A stretch of DNA of 64,000 nucleotides from Acinetobacter higginsii (GCF_000369525.1 NZ_KB850072.1:2559270-2623269); one strand, 5' to 3'. Numbered from the stretch's first letter, positions 33,175-42,501 are shown. Made by a program: numbers and translations. The notes: generated by a model not told the origin, from the letters alone.

Positions 33175-35182
33175 GGCTCGCTCCTTGAGATGATTGAACT
33201 GGTGTTGTTTGTGCTGCTTTGCTGTCATCCACATTGGCGACAATTAACTTACTCATCATGCCCGCACTCATGTGATACAACAGATGACAATGGATCGCCC
33301 ATTCACCGATTTCATCCGCAGTCAATAAAGCCGTAACGGTCTTACCCGGTGGTACGACTAGAGTATGTTTATTTGGCATATCTTGAGGTGCCTGACCATT
33401 TTCCAGTTGCATAAACATGCCATGTAAATGCATCGGATGCGCCATCATACTGTCATTGACAAATTTGAGTCGGATACGCTCGCCATAACGTACGGTTAAA
33501 GGCTTAAAGTCAGGATCGCTAAATTTCTTGCCATCAATGGTCCAGATATAACGTTCCATGGTTCCACCCAAACGAATTACCACTTCACGTTCTGCTGGAC
33601 GGCTATAGCTTTCAGGTTGTGGCTTTAAAGATTGCAAATCTGCATAACTTAACGCTTTATGACCTGCTGGCGTTGCTGCATTGGCCCAACCCTGCACGGT
33701 ATCCGTCTTTGAAGTGTCCGTAGTGGCAGTTGATTGATGCTGGCTATGGTCCATATTGCTCATATCCATTTGAGCATGTGCACTGTGATCCATAGTGGAC
33801 TGCGAAGTTGTTGCAGTCTTCGCCATGTCTTGCGGCATCTGGTGCTGACTATGATCCATATCCGCCATATTCATTTGAGCATGTGCACCATGATCCATAG
33901 CAGGCTGCGAAGTCGTTGCAGTCTTCGCTTTATCTTGCGACACCTGATGCTGGCTATGATCCATATTCGCCATATTCATTTGAGCATGTGCACCATGATC
34001 CATAGCAGGCTGCGAAGTCGTTGCAGTCTTCGCCTTATCTTGCGACATCTGATGCTGGCTATGATCCATATTGCCCATATTCATTTGACCATGCGCACCA
34101 TGATCCATGCCCATATCTTCCATGGTTAATAAAGCTCGTGGACGCGCTTTAGGGATCTGAACCTTTTGTGTATTGGGCGTCATGCTATTGTGCAGTGAGC
34201 CAATGGCAAAGCCAGTACGGTCAATCGACTCTGCTTCAATCTGATAATGGGCTTGTTTGGGCTCAACCAATACATCATAAGTTTCGGCTGTTCCAATACG
34301 GAATTCATCCACAGGAACAGGTTTCACGGGCTGGCCATCGGCACTGACCACAGTCATTTTTAAGTTGGGAATACGCACATCAAAGAAAGACATTGCAGAA
34401 GCATTGATAAAACGTAAACGTACTTTTTCACCCGCGTTAAAAGCACCGGTCCAGTTTTGTTGTGGTGTCTGACCATTGACCAAGAAGGTATAGCCGTCTA
34501 CATCGCCCATGTCGGTTTTGGCCATACGCATCTGATTCCATGCGGAACGGTCTTGCCATGTGGCTTTTAAACCCTGCGTTTTAACTTGTTTCCAGACATC
34601 ACCCAGTGTTTCACGATGGTTTTGGTAGTATTCAGCAGACTTTTTCAAATTCGCCATGATCTTGTCACTTTCCGTTTCATGGAAATCCGACAACATCACC
34701 ACATAATCACGTTCAGCTTTCTCATGTGCAGCAACAGATTGCTTGCCTTTTGGATAAATCACCAACGCGCCATACAAACCATCTTGTTCCTGCCCTTTGC
34801 TATGTGCGTGATACCAATAGGTGCCGTTTTGACGTACTTTGAAACGGTACTCAAAGCTGCCATTCGGCTTAATTCCTTGGAAACCATTAAAACCTGGTAC
34901 ACCATCCATCAATCCAGGCAACAACAGTCCATGCCAATGCAAAGAGGTATCTTGATTTTTGAGTTGGTTATGCACATGAATGACCGCTTCATCACCCTCT
35001 TCAAATTCTAAGAGCGGGGCGATAAATTTACCGTTTACGGTAATGCGTTTGACGGGCTTGCCAGTGATATTCACCATCCCTTCATTAATGTTCAGATGAT
35101 ATTCTTTAATAGCAGCCAAAGTATAAGGCGCAAACAATAGGCTTAAGCTAGCGACAACACCAGCATATAGTTTTGAAGACAT
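33161..35182 (-). CDS. copA: periplasmic multicopper oxidase CopA
   Basis: CopA oxidises Cu(I) to Cu(II) in the periplasm. The 673 residues begin with a Sec-like signal peptide without a twin-arginine motif, unusual for CopA. All four copper-binding motifs are present: HWHG near residue 83, WYHAHSK near 123, HPMHLHG near 585 and HCHLLYHMSAGM near 630. Between them (about residues 350-480) is a set of 35-residue repeats rich in Met and His. It lies between the CopL-like gene and copB in one operon. Confidence 0.94.
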   Translation of the reverse strand: MSSKLYAGVVASLSLLFAPYTLAAIKEYHLNINEGMVNITGKPVKRITVNGKFIAPLLEFEEGDEAVIHVHNQLKNQDTSLHWHGLLLPGLMDGVPGFNGFQGIKPNGSFEYRFKVRQNGTYWYHAHSKGQEQDGLYGALVIYPKGKQSVAAHEKAERDYVVMLSDFHETESDKIMANLKKSAEYYQNHRETLGDVWKQVKTQGLKATWQDRSAWNQMRMAKTDMGDVDGYTFLVNGQTPQQNWTGAFNAGEKVRLRFINASAMSFFDVRIPNLKMTVVSADGQPVKPVPVDEFRIGTAETYDVLVEPKQAHYQIEAESIDRTGFAIGSLHNSMTPNTQKVQIPKARPRALLTMEDMGMDHGAHGQMNMGNMDHSQHQMSQDKAKTATTSQPAMDHGAHAQMNMANMDHSQHQVSQDKAKTATTSQPAMDHGAHAQMNMADMDHSQHQMPQDMAKTATTSQSTMDHSAHAQMDMSNMDHSQHQSTATTDTSKTDTVQGWANAATPAGHKALSYADLQSLKPQPESYSRPAEREVVIRLGGTMERYIWTIDGKKFSDPDFKPLTVRYGERIRLKFVNDSMMAHPMHLHGMFMQLENGQAPQDMPNKHTLVVPPGKTVTALLTADEIGEWAIHCHLLYHMSAGMMSKLIVANVDDSKAAQTTPVQSSQGASHAHH
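33734..34130 (-). repeat. Met/His-rich tandem repeats inside copA
   Basis: About 3.7 copies of a 105-base unit encode MDHGAHAQMNM-type segments followed by a spacer DKAKTATTSQPA. The copies are nearly identical at DNA level, so copy number may vary between strains by slippage or recombination. Such Met/His stretches bind Cu(I). Confidence 0.9.
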
Positions 35183-35252
35183 GATAATTTCCTAATCTGT
35201 TAACTTTTCAAATTGCTCTGTTCATGGATAGAAAGAGCCGAGTAAAGACAGA

Positions 35253-35678
35253 TCAGGCTTTAGGAGGGCGTAAAATCTCTTGCCAATAACCAGCAAGGTG
35301 TCGAGCTTGATAGTCCGTATTGGTACGTGTGCTGAGCTCTAAAAATGGTGAAGATGCTAAACTTGGGCTGTTTTGATCTAATCCCAGATTTATGCTTTGA
35401 CAATGTGAGGTACTATTGCAGTCCAGACAATGTTGATCGCTATGCATTTTCCCATCATGGCACTGTGCTGAACTGAGTGAGTCACTTTTCGAACTTGGCA
35501 TCTGATGATGTTGATCCATCATTTGCTGATCGTGACACGCCATGCTTGGCATAACCGTTGAAGTATTTTGATCGGATTGAATCGCTTGAACAGCGGCAAC
35601 AGCCACACCACTTCCCCCGATGAAAAATATCATCAGGAATACAAACCACAGGCGTTTGTATCGCTTAAGAAGTTGCAC
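35253..35678 (-). CDS. CopL/DUF2946-like copper-linked small protein
   Basis: This 141-residue protein has an N-terminal membrane or signal segment (about residues 9-31) and a Cys/His/Met-rich middle (CHDQQMMDQHHQM and CHDGKMHSDQHC, then CNSTSHC). It ends in ILRPPKA, as in DUF2946 proteins. Metal binding is likely; related proteins (CopL) affect copper-induced expression. It is first in the cop operon, 70 bp before copA. The start is GTG at 35678, preceded by AAGGA. Confidence 0.7.
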   Translation of the reverse strand: MQLLKRYKRLWFVFLMIFFIGGSGVAVAAVQAIQSDQNTSTVMPSMACHDQQMMDQHHQMPSSKSDSLSSAQCHDGKMHSDQHCLDCNSTSHCQSINLGLDQNSPSLASSPFLELSTRTNTDYQARHLAGYWQEILRPPKA

Positions 35679-35876
35679 TTATGTTCCTTATTCCAATCAT
35701 CAAAAAAATAACTTAATCTGCCTAGGATAATTTCTTTTGCAGTTATACACAATCATCTTTGTATTTGAATTTCGATCATCCCACCCAAACCCCGCTCCAA
35801 GCTGCTGTTTTATCGAGCTAAACGGCACATCAACAAGCATGAGCAAAAATAAAGCAAAATGAATAAGTTAATGCAC

Positions 35877-35905
35877 AAAAAAAGGACAGAAAACTGTCCT
35901 TTTTT
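35877..35905. terminator. terminator downstream of rpe
   Basis: AAAAGGACAG pairs with CTGTCCTTTT around AAA, flanked by A- and T-runs on both strands. It lies 143 bp after the rpe stop, so the DnaA-box array would be inside the rpe 3' untranslated region. Confidence 0.8.
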
Positions 35906-35962
35906 CATCATTTTGTTGTCAATATAAACAACTGAAATCATTTTGTTTATTTTAACAACATC

Positions 35963-36034
35963 TTATCCACTTGGTTATCAACACGGTTATCCACCGAGTT
36001 ATAAACAAAGTTATCCACAAGACTATGTGAATAA
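35963..36034 (+). promoter_or_regulatory. five DnaA-box-like 9-mers at exact 12-bp spacing plus one inverted box
   Basis: TTATCCACT (35963), TTATCAACA (35975), TTATCCACC (35987), TTATAAACA (35999) and TTATCCACA (36011) begin exactly 12 bases apart. TTATTCACA follows on the minus strand (36026-36034). The last two full matches fit the DnaA consensus TTATNCACA, and the others differ by one or two bases. The segment is in the 369-bp gap between the cop operon and rpe. It may bind DnaA cooperatively as a titration or control site. It could also be an iteron array for another factor. Confidence 0.75.
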
Positions 36035-36047
36035 TAGAATGAAAATA

Positions 36048-36734
36048 CTAAACTTCTTTTGCACCAATTTGTGCCAACTCTGCACGCATTTGATCAATCA
36101 CAGTTTTATAGTCTGGCTGACCAAAAATTGCTGAGCCTGCAACAAACATATCTGCACCTGCTTCTGCGATTTCACGAATATTGGCCGGCCCTACACCGCC
36201 ATCCACTTCTAAACGGATATCACGACCACTGGCATCAATAATTTTGCGTGCTTGACGAAGCTTTTCCAAAGTCATTGGAATGAATTTTTGCCCACCAAAG
36301 CCTGGGTTTACACTCATCAATAGAATTTGGTCTACTTTATCCAATACATAATCAAGATAGTGCAACGGCGTTGCAGGATTGAACACCAAACCTGCTTTGG
36401 CGCCACCAGCCTTAATCAACTGTAACGAGCGATCAATATGATCCGTTGCTTCTGGGTGGAAGGTAATAATATCTGCACCGGCTTCCAAGAAATCACCGAT
36501 CATACGATCAACAGGCGAAACCATGAGATGCACATCAATCGGCGCTTTGATGCCATAGTTTTTCAGTGCCTTACATACCCCTGCACCAAAAGTCAGGTTA
36601 GGTACATAGTGGTTGTCCATCACATCAAAATGTACAACGTCTGCGCCCGCAGCTAGAACTTTCTCTACATCTTCACCTAAACGTGCAAAATCAGCAGATA
36701 AAATCGAAGGCGCAATTAAATAAGGCTTGGACAT
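36048..36734 (-). CDS. rpe: ribulose-phosphate 3-epimerase
   Basis: Rpe interconverts ribulose 5-phosphate and xylulose 5-phosphate in the pentose phosphate pathway. The 228 residues form a TIM barrel with APSILSADFARLGE, the metal ligands in VHFDVMDNHYVPN and DVHLMV, and MSVNPGFGGQKF, LEVDGGV and FVAGSAIF for phosphate. The length is normal. It is a single-gene unit whose 3' side carries the DnaA-box array. Confidence 0.95.
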   Translation of the reverse strand: MSKPYLIAPSILSADFARLGEDVEKVLAAGADVVHFDVMDNHYVPNLTFGAGVCKALKNYGIKAPIDVHLMVSPVDRMIGDFLEAGADIITFHPEATDHIDRSLQLIKAGGAKAGLVFNPATPLHYLDYVLDKVDQILLMSVNPGFGGQKFIPMTLEKLRQARKIIDASGRDIRLEVDGGVGPANIREIAEAGADMFVAGSAIFGQPDYKTVIDQMRAELAQIGAKEV

Positions 36735-36915
36735 GGACGACCTGGCAAACTCTAAGAAAATAATGCAAGGATTATAGCAAATTTAGCGAACTTAAGTCTG
36801 TTACAAAGTCATTATTAGGACATTGCAAACTTGCAACAACGCGTTGCATCTGAACTATTTTTATCTTTTCTCAGCTTTGCTATGGTATGGAGTGAAATAA
36901 GAGGATGTCTAAAAC

Positions 36916-37191
36916 ATGAACAGTACGACTCAAATCACAACCACTGAAGGAAAACGAATCAGTAAGCGCTTACTGAACCATTGGAAACATAAGTTTGAAG
37001 TCTTGGAAACCGAAACCCATTCAAAAATTTTTATGCCGACGGCTACTGTTACACTTACACCACAGGAACAACATTTGGCTGTACTGATTGAAAATCAACA
37101 AGAAGATGTAGCGCGTCTAGAACAGGTGGTACTGGATCATTTAAACCGTATGGCACAACAAGAATTTGTTGCTGAATGGCAGCATAGTTAA
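36916..37191 (+). CDS. DUF2218 domain protein
   Basis: This 91-residue soluble protein matches DUF2218: a short N-terminal strand, then KRLLNHWKHKFEV, a central strand, and a C-terminal helix with DVARLEQVVLDHLNRMA and the closing FVAEW. The family function is unknown; members are often linked to siderophore or iron genes, which are not seen here. It is preceded by a reasonable ribosome site (AGAGGATG). Confidence 0.75.
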   Translation: MNSTTQITTTEGKRISKRLLNHWKHKFEVLETETHSKIFMPTATVTLTPQEQHLAVLIENQQEDVARLEQVVLDHLNRMAQQEFVAEWQHS

Positions 37192-37308
37192 AAAACTGAA
37201 AAGTGTTAAATCAGCAGGCAGATCAGTATTTCAATTCAATCTGTCTGCTTAAAATTAAAAATAGTATTTTGTTTTGGATATCATGTATGCCTTTAATAGG
37301 GAAAGCAT

Positions 37309-38316
37309 ATGAATAAGAAATTTTCATCCGTCATGCTAATGACTGCAATCTTCAGCCTAACGACCATCGGTTGTAGTAAAAAACCAGAAAAACAAGAGGC
37401 AGCCGAGACAAGTGCGGCGACTACAGAACATCAATCAGCTGAAGTACAAACAAAAACCGATAGCTTCAGTATCGATCAAATTCCGATTTCGAATGTTGAA
37501 CTTGGAGATTTTCCATTTATTCAACTGCCTAAAGGCTATCATTTTGCGCATCAATCTACTGAAAACTTCGCTCAAATGGAGTTTTGGGTCGGAGACAAAC
37601 TTGAGAAAGTTGAGGGTAAACTTTTCAATGGACGGATCGATGCTGAAGAAAATAACAAACAAGCCTCCTTCTTGGAGCTACAGCGTAATTTGGATGCGGT
37701 TATTGGCAGCTTAGGCGGCAAAAAAATTACAGACAGTAAAATTCCGACAGAACTCAGCACCCAACTTTCAGAAAAATATGGTGTAGCTTATGTGGATGGA
37801 TTAGGGGATATTTATAACAATCCGACACAAAGCTATGTGATTCATCAAAATCACCGAGATATCTGGTTTCAAATCACTCAAAGCGGGCTCTCAGCGGGGT
37901 TATTGGTTTTAGAAACCCGACCTATAGAAATCACCGCACAAGCCCTGTCTGCAAACCAGTTAAAAACAGCTTTAGATCAAAATAATAAAGTTGATATACA
38001 GATTAACTTTGAAACAGATAAAGCCACACTGTTAGCAGATTCACATGAACAAATTACCCAAATACTGAACTTATTAAAAAGTGATGACGCGCTAAAACTT
38101 GAAATTAATGGCTATACCGATAACTCAGGTGAGTCCGCACATAATTTAAAACTCTCTCAGGCAAGAGCACAAACTGTTGTCAAAGCATTAACCGATGCAG
38201 GGATTGATCCATCTCGTTTAAAGGCGCAAGGCTTTGGCGATACCAAACCGGTTTCCAGTAATGAGAGTGAAGCTGGTAAAGCAAAAAATAGAAGAGTTGA
38301 ATTAGTAAAATTATAA
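37309..38316 (+). CDS. OmpA-family lipoprotein
   Basis: This 335-residue protein has a lipoprotein signal with lipobox TTIGC (Cys at about residue 22). A low-complexity linker follows, then a central domain of unknown type, and a C-terminal OmpA-like peptidoglycan-binding domain (about residues 225-335). That domain has FETDKATLL, NGYTDNSG, LSQARAQTVV and the NRRVEL end. It probably anchors the outer membrane to the cell wall. The central domain (about 45-220) is acidic and is not recognised. Confidence 0.88.
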   Translation: MNKKFSSVMLMTAIFSLTTIGCSKKPEKQEAAETSAATTEHQSAEVQTKTDSFSIDQIPISNVELGDFPFIQLPKGYHFAHQSTENFAQMEFWVGDKLEKVEGKLFNGRIDAEENNKQASFLELQRNLDAVIGSLGGKKITDSKIPTELSTQLSEKYGVAYVDGLGDIYNNPTQSYVIHQNHRDIWFQITQSGLSAGLLVLETRPIEITAQALSANQLKTALDQNNKVDIQINFETDKATLLADSHEQITQILNLLKSDDALKLEINGYTDNSGESAHNLKLSQARAQTVVKALTDAGIDPSRLKAQGFGDTKPVSSNESEAGKAKNRRVELVKL

Positions 38317-38328
38317 TGCGCTAACAAA

Positions 38329-38388
38329 TTAGGGGCTGTTGGCATTTCAGCTATGCCTTATGTTATAGGCTCAAACAACAGCCCCTAA
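38329..38388. terminator. long-loop inverted repeat after the OmpA-like gene
   Basis: TTAGGGGCTGTTG (38329-38341) and CAACAGCCCCTAA (38376-38388) are perfect 13-base arms around 34 bases. No clear T-run follows on the plus strand, so it may be a repeat element rather than a simple terminator. Confidence 0.6.
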
Positions 38389-38405
38389 GTAGAACCTTTC
38401 GGTTG

Positions 38406-39254
38406 TTAATTTTTTTCTAATTGAATCGCATGGAACTGTAAATGATCATCGATAAAACTTTGAATGAAGTAATAGCCGTGATCATAGCCTTTGTGTTGGC
38501 GTAAAGTTAGGTGTTGCCCTGCATCCAGACAAGCTTGCTTAAACTTTTCAGGGTTCAATTGCGCATAGAACTGATCATCTAAGCCTTGATCAATTAAAAT
38601 TTCATCAAATACACTGCCCTTTTGCTGAACCAAAGCCGTCGCATCATGTGCGAGCCATTGTTGTTGATCAGGACCTAAATACTGGCTAAATGCCTTTTCA
38701 CCCCAAGGACAGAGACTCGGTGCACAAATTGGCGCAAAGGCCGAAACCGATTTAAATTGCTCTGGGTATTTAAAGGCCAAGGTTAGAGCGCCATGTCCAC
38801 CCATTGAATGCCCGAAAATACCGATTTGGTTTTCGATCACAGGTAATTCTTGCAAGACATGTGCATACAGTTCATCAACCAGATAGGACTCCATCTGATA
38901 ATGCGCTGCCCAAGGCTGTTGCGTTGCATTGAGATAAAAGCCAGCACCCTGGCCAATATCCCAGTGATCACCTTGAGCCACATCATCTCCACGCGGAGAA
39001 GTATCAGGACTAATCAAAATCAGACTTAATCGAGCAGCCATTCGTTGCGCATGTGCTTTGATGGCAAAGGTTTCTTCGGTACAGGTCAGCCCCGCAAGAT
39101 AAAACAAAGCTGAACAAGGCTTCCCCGCTAAAGCAGCAGGAGGCATATAAACACCCACCTTACTGCTTCCATTTAAATGTTGAGATTCCAACTGATAAAT
39201 ACGTTGCTCACCCTCAAAACAGCGGTTTTTTTGCAGTAGCTGCATGTTCATCAT
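38406..39254 (-). CDS. fghA: S-formylglutathione hydrolase
   Basis: This 282-residue esterase-D-family enzyme hydrolyses S-formylglutathione to glutathione and formate, the second step of formaldehyde detoxification. The nucleophile elbow GHSMGGHGAL is near residue 148, the oxyanion stretch LAGLTCTEETF near 55, and the terminal GYDHGYYF supplies the catalytic His near 258. The start could be 39254 or 39245. Its 5' end overlaps the C13 peptidase gene by 41 bases. Confidence 0.92.
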   Translation of the reverse strand: MMNMQLLQKNRCFEGEQRIYQLESQHLNGSSKVGVYMPPAALAGKPCSALFYLAGLTCTEETFAIKAHAQRMAARLSLILISPDTSPRGDDVAQGDHWDIGQGAGFYLNATQQPWAAHYQMESYLVDELYAHVLQELPVIENQIGIFGHSMGGHGALTLAFKYPEQFKSVSAFAPICAPSLCPWGEKAFSQYLGPDQQQWLAHDATALVQQKGSVFDEILIDQGLDDQFYAQLNPEKFKQACLDAGQHLTLRQHKGYDHGYYFIQSFIDDHLQFHAIQLEKN

Positions 39255-40659
39255 CCTGTGTTTTGGTTATATCTGTTGAAGCGATATTCTGAGTTGGAAA
39301 TAAATAGGGCTCAAGCTGTGGCAACATCAGTTCCATATTGCGTCCAATCGCCCACTGAGGCTCAGAAGGTTCTACGCCCTGTGCAATTTCCCATTTGGTT
39401 ACCGTTTGCTTAGCCTGTTCAAATGCAGTTTTCATTGAATATTGTTCGCGCATCGCCAAATCAAAGAACGCTCGACCAAAATAAGTATAATCCGCTTCAT
39501 TATTACAGCCAAATGAGGTTTTATCCGCAGCAGATGCGGTAATAATTAAAGTATCAGGTGACTGTAATGCAGGAATAAAACTACCAGAATAACAGGCTGA
39601 AATCACGATCACACGCCAGCGAATCCCCGATTTATCCAAGGTTTCTCTTAACCATTTAGGATCAACCTGATCTAAATCCAGAGGTGCATTTTCAATTTCA
39701 AAATGATTACGCTCACCATGTGAGGTCATATACAGAAACAAGACATCACTATCCCGATTCATTTGCTGGCCAATACGACGTAAAGCCAATTCCATACTGG
39801 TTTTAGAGGCAATGGGAACATCTAAGCGTGTTGCAGGATTATTAATCAGCATAATCGAGCGCCCGAAAGTGCCAAAACGCGTATCAAACTGTTCTCTTAT
39901 CCGCTCAATTTCAGATTTAAACACATCCACATAGCTATCACCTGCCACCCCCATAAAGTACCAATGACTTTTGGCGATATCACCATATTGAATCTGATCC
40001 AACGCTTTATCTAACAAATGACTTTGTGCATAGAAAGCATCTTCAGCAAAACTTGGCGGCGTTGCTTCAACTTTCCAAATCGGCTGATCTTTCACTGAAA
40101 GCTGCCAAACCACCATAGTGGCAATGGTTGCGACAAAAACCAAGGCACGTTCCCACCACGGCCAATTCAAGGCACGTGAAAAAACCCAGATCACAGCCAA
40201 ACTTTGCCAAACAAACAGTCCAACAAATAAGGGGGGCAGGAAGCCGTTATAAATACTGTCAGGAATAAAATTGAGATAGCCGTTCGAGCCCAAATACTGA
40301 ATGATGCATTGCAACAGTAGAATATTGGTATCCAGCACCAACCATAACAAGGCAGGTACCAGCATCAGACGCGGTTGGTTCATGCGTTGCGAAAGGAAAA
40401 TACCGACAATGAGCGCAATAAACGGCCAAAGCGCATAACCAATCAGACCTTGGGAGTTAAACTCTCCCACTTGCCCAGCCACCAACCAGCTATATAAAGA
40501 GTTGGTACATCCTCCGAGAACTCCCCAAATAATCAGTTGGGTAATCGAGGGATGAACGATCTGTAAGGAGCGACGTGACCCGAGGAACAACCACATTCCA
40601 GCAATTTGGTTACTTTTAAAATCATGCCAGATATTAATAGAGGGTTTGAGGTCGATCAT
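39214..40659 (-). CDS. membrane protein with C13 (legumain/caspase-like) peptidase domain
   Basis: This 481-residue protein has about six hydrophobic helices in the first 200 residues, then a cysteine peptidase domain of clan CD (family C13). The catalytic His is in LYMTSHGERNH near residue 305 and Cys in VIVISACYSGSF near 355. The C-terminal part continues with ADYTYFGRAFFD. The protease domain probably faces the periplasm or cytosol beside the membrane; the substrate is unknown. The last 41 bases overlap fghA in another frame. Confidence 0.85.
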   Translation of the reverse strand: MIDLKPSINIWHDFKSNQIAGMWLFLGSRRSLQIVHPSITQLIIWGVLGGCTNSLYSWLVAGQVGEFNSQGLIGYALWPFIALIVGIFLSQRMNQPRLMLVPALLWLVLDTNILLLQCIIQYLGSNGYLNFIPDSIYNGFLPPLFVGLFVWQSLAVIWVFSRALNWPWWERALVFVATIATMVVWQLSVKDQPIWKVEATPPSFAEDAFYAQSHLLDKALDQIQYGDIAKSHWYFMGVAGDSYVDVFKSEIERIREQFDTRFGTFGRSIMLINNPATRLDVPIASKTSMELALRRIGQQMNRDSDVLFLYMTSHGERNHFEIENAPLDLDQVDPKWLRETLDKSGIRWRVIVISACYSGSFIPALQSPDTLIITASAADKTSFGCNNEADYTYFGRAFFDLAMREQYSMKTAFEQAKQTVTKWEIAQGVEPSEPQWAIGRNMELMLPQLEPYLFPTQNIASTDITKTQDDEHAATAKKPLF

Positions 40660-40862
40660 AAAATTCTTCGGGAGTTTCTCTTTTCAAGCCTAAACTGAAA
40701 ATATGCCATTCTAATCATTGAATGGACAGTACTTTTCCTAAAAGACGCGATGCGTGACTGTAGTGTAAGCTCGACAAGAATTTTTTAGCAATCATGCTTT
40801 TGCACTATATCACAAATCTTTACCGAGCATTGACGCAAGCCAAACAATCATTCAATTCTGAT

Positions 40863-41699
40863 TCAAATTTGACCTTTTGGAAAATAGGCATCAAAACGGC
40901 AGGCATCACCGAGCCATTGATGATCAGGGGTTTGATCTGCCAGATAAACGGCATGGCGTGGACGCTTCACAATGACACGTTTGGCAATTTTCTGCGCTAG
41001 ATGTAGCAGCTGATCGCCTAAATCCATCTCGCCATCTTCAGGCAACAACATATGCAACAATTGCATTTGTTTTTTGACTTGTGCCTGTTTTTTGACTGCT
41101 TGTTGATTCTGATCACGCTGTGGGAACATTGGATCTAAATACACCACATCCACCTGCTCGCCTTGCTGACCTAATTGCTGTAAATAGGTATTGGAATCTG
41201 CATAAATCAGCTCAATCCGCTGCATACAGCTTTGTAAAAAGGGATCTTGCTCAGCGTTGGCTTTGCTATATTCCAATAGCACAAACAGAATCGGATGGCG
41301 CTCAATTAAACGAACATCCGCCCCCAGATAGGCCATCAATAAACTGTCATGACCTAAACCTGCGGTGGCATCAATTAAGGTTGGCTTTTCACCCAACTGA
41401 CAGGCTCTGGCAATCATTTCAGATTTCAGGCTAGCTCTTTTCAGACGAGGAATTTCAGCACGCCAATCAGGTTGCATTTTCATGCCATTGGCAGCGAGAC
41501 TGAGTCCATCCTCATCCAAAATCAATACCATGTCAGGATTCAAACGTAAAAAACGTGCATTAATCTTTTCTACAACTTGCCCATTGAGCTGTACATTCAG
41601 CTCAGCTAAACGTGTTTGCAATTGCAGAAATTGCTGCTCACATTCCGCTGGATACCAACATCGCATTTGCATTACCAATGCACCCAACCAGTCCACCAT
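40863..41699 (-). CDS. rsmJ: 16S rRNA (guanine-N2) methyltransferase RsmJ
   Basis: This 278-residue SAM-dependent methyltransferase matches RsmJ (YhiQ), which methylates G1516 of 16S rRNA. Motif I is LIDATAGLGHDSLLMA near residue 122. VRLIERHP follows, then VVYLDPMFPQR, the catalytic DPMFP box near residue 195. Its 5' end overlaps uppP by 28 bases. The exact start could be one of several Met in the first 12 residues. Confidence 0.9.
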   Translation of the reverse strand: MVDWLGALVMQMRCWYPAECEQQFLQLQTRLAELNVQLNGQVVEKINARFLRLNPDMVLILDEDGLSLAANGMKMQPDWRAEIPRLKRASLKSEMIARACQLGEKPTLIDATAGLGHDSLLMAYLGADVRLIERHPILFVLLEYSKANAEQDPFLQSCMQRIELIYADSNTYLQQLGQQGEQVDVVYLDPMFPQRDQNQQAVKKQAQVKKQMQLLHMLLPEDGEMDLGDQLLHLAQKIAKRVIVKRPRHAVYLADQTPDHQWLGDACRFDAYFPKGQI

Positions 41700-42493
41700 G
41701 TTGCCAAGATAAATAAGCCAAATACAATGCGGTAGTAAGCAAATGCGGTGAAGTCATGCTTAGATACATAACGAATCAAAGCGCGAATCACCACCAAAGC
41801 TGAAACAAAGGCAACAATGATACCGACAGCTAACACTGCCATATCATTACTGTGCAATTCATGACGCATCTTGTACATATCCAGTAAGCCTGCACCCATC
41901 AGCACTGGAATCCCTAAAAAGAAGGAAAACTCAGCTGCCGCTTTACGTGATACGCCTAAGAATAATGAGCCAATAATGGTCGAGCCTGAACGAGACGTTC
42001 CGGGAATCAAAGCCAGACACTGAATCAAACCAATTAAAGTCGCTTGCTTAAAACTCAGATCATCCACTTCTTGAGTGACAATCTGATGTGGACGACGTTC
42101 CGCCCATAAAATAATAAAACCGCCGATAATCAAGGCGATCGCAACGGTAATCGCATTAAATAAATAGGCTTTAACCACATCGCCGAAGGTCAAACCAATA
42201 ATCACAATTGGAATCGAGGCAATAATCAGATTCAGACTTAAACGGCGACCTTGTTCTTGTCCTGTGAGTGCGCCAATCAGTGCACCCCACAATTTACCCC
42301 AATATTCATAGATCACGGCTGCAATTGCACCAATCTGTACAGCCACCGCAAACATATCTCGTTTTTCAACAGTCCAGAAATCTAACAGTTGACCAGTTAA
42401 AATCAAATGCCCTGTACTTGAAATCGGTAGAAATTCGGTAATCCCTTCCACCAACCCCATAATTGCTGCTTTAAATAGCAATAAAAGATCCAT
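41672..42493 (-). CDS. uppP: undecaprenyl-diphosphatase
   Basis: UppP (BacA) dephosphorylates undecaprenyl diphosphate to recycle the lipid carrier for cell-wall synthesis. The 273-residue inner-membrane protein shows EGITEFLPISSTGHLIL near residue 17 and the PGTSRSGSTI motif near 165, both at the active site. The length is normal. It overlaps rsmJ downstream and is eight bases after tsaB, so tsaB-uppP-rsmJ is one operon. Confidence 0.96.
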   Translation of the reverse strand: MDLLLLFKAAIMGLVEGITEFLPISSTGHLILTGQLLDFWTVEKRDMFAVAVQIGAIAAVIYEYWGKLWGALIGALTGQEQGRRLSLNLIIASIPIVIIGLTFGDVVKAYLFNAITVAIALIIGGFIILWAERRPHQIVTQEVDDLSFKQATLIGLIQCLALIPGTSRSGSTIIGSLFLGVSRKAAAEFSFFLGIPVLMGAGLLDMYKMRHELHSNDMAVLAVGIIVAFVSALVVIRALIRYVSKHDFTAFAYYRIVFGLFILATWWTGWVHW

Positions 42494-42501
42494 AATTAAC
42501 C

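Noticed and set aside
33734..34129. 131-codon His/Met-rich frame opposite copA
   Set aside because: It is the antisense reading of the copA Met/His repeats.
35963..36034. Chromosomal oriC
   Set aside because: No dnaA, dnaN, rpmH or gyrB neighbours and no AT-rich unwinding set comparable to oriC; an origin-like role is only one option.
35943..36134. 63-codon frame with YP repeats
   Set aside because: The apparent protein repeat is only the 12-bp DNA repeat of the DnaA-box array read in frame, and the frame runs into rpe.
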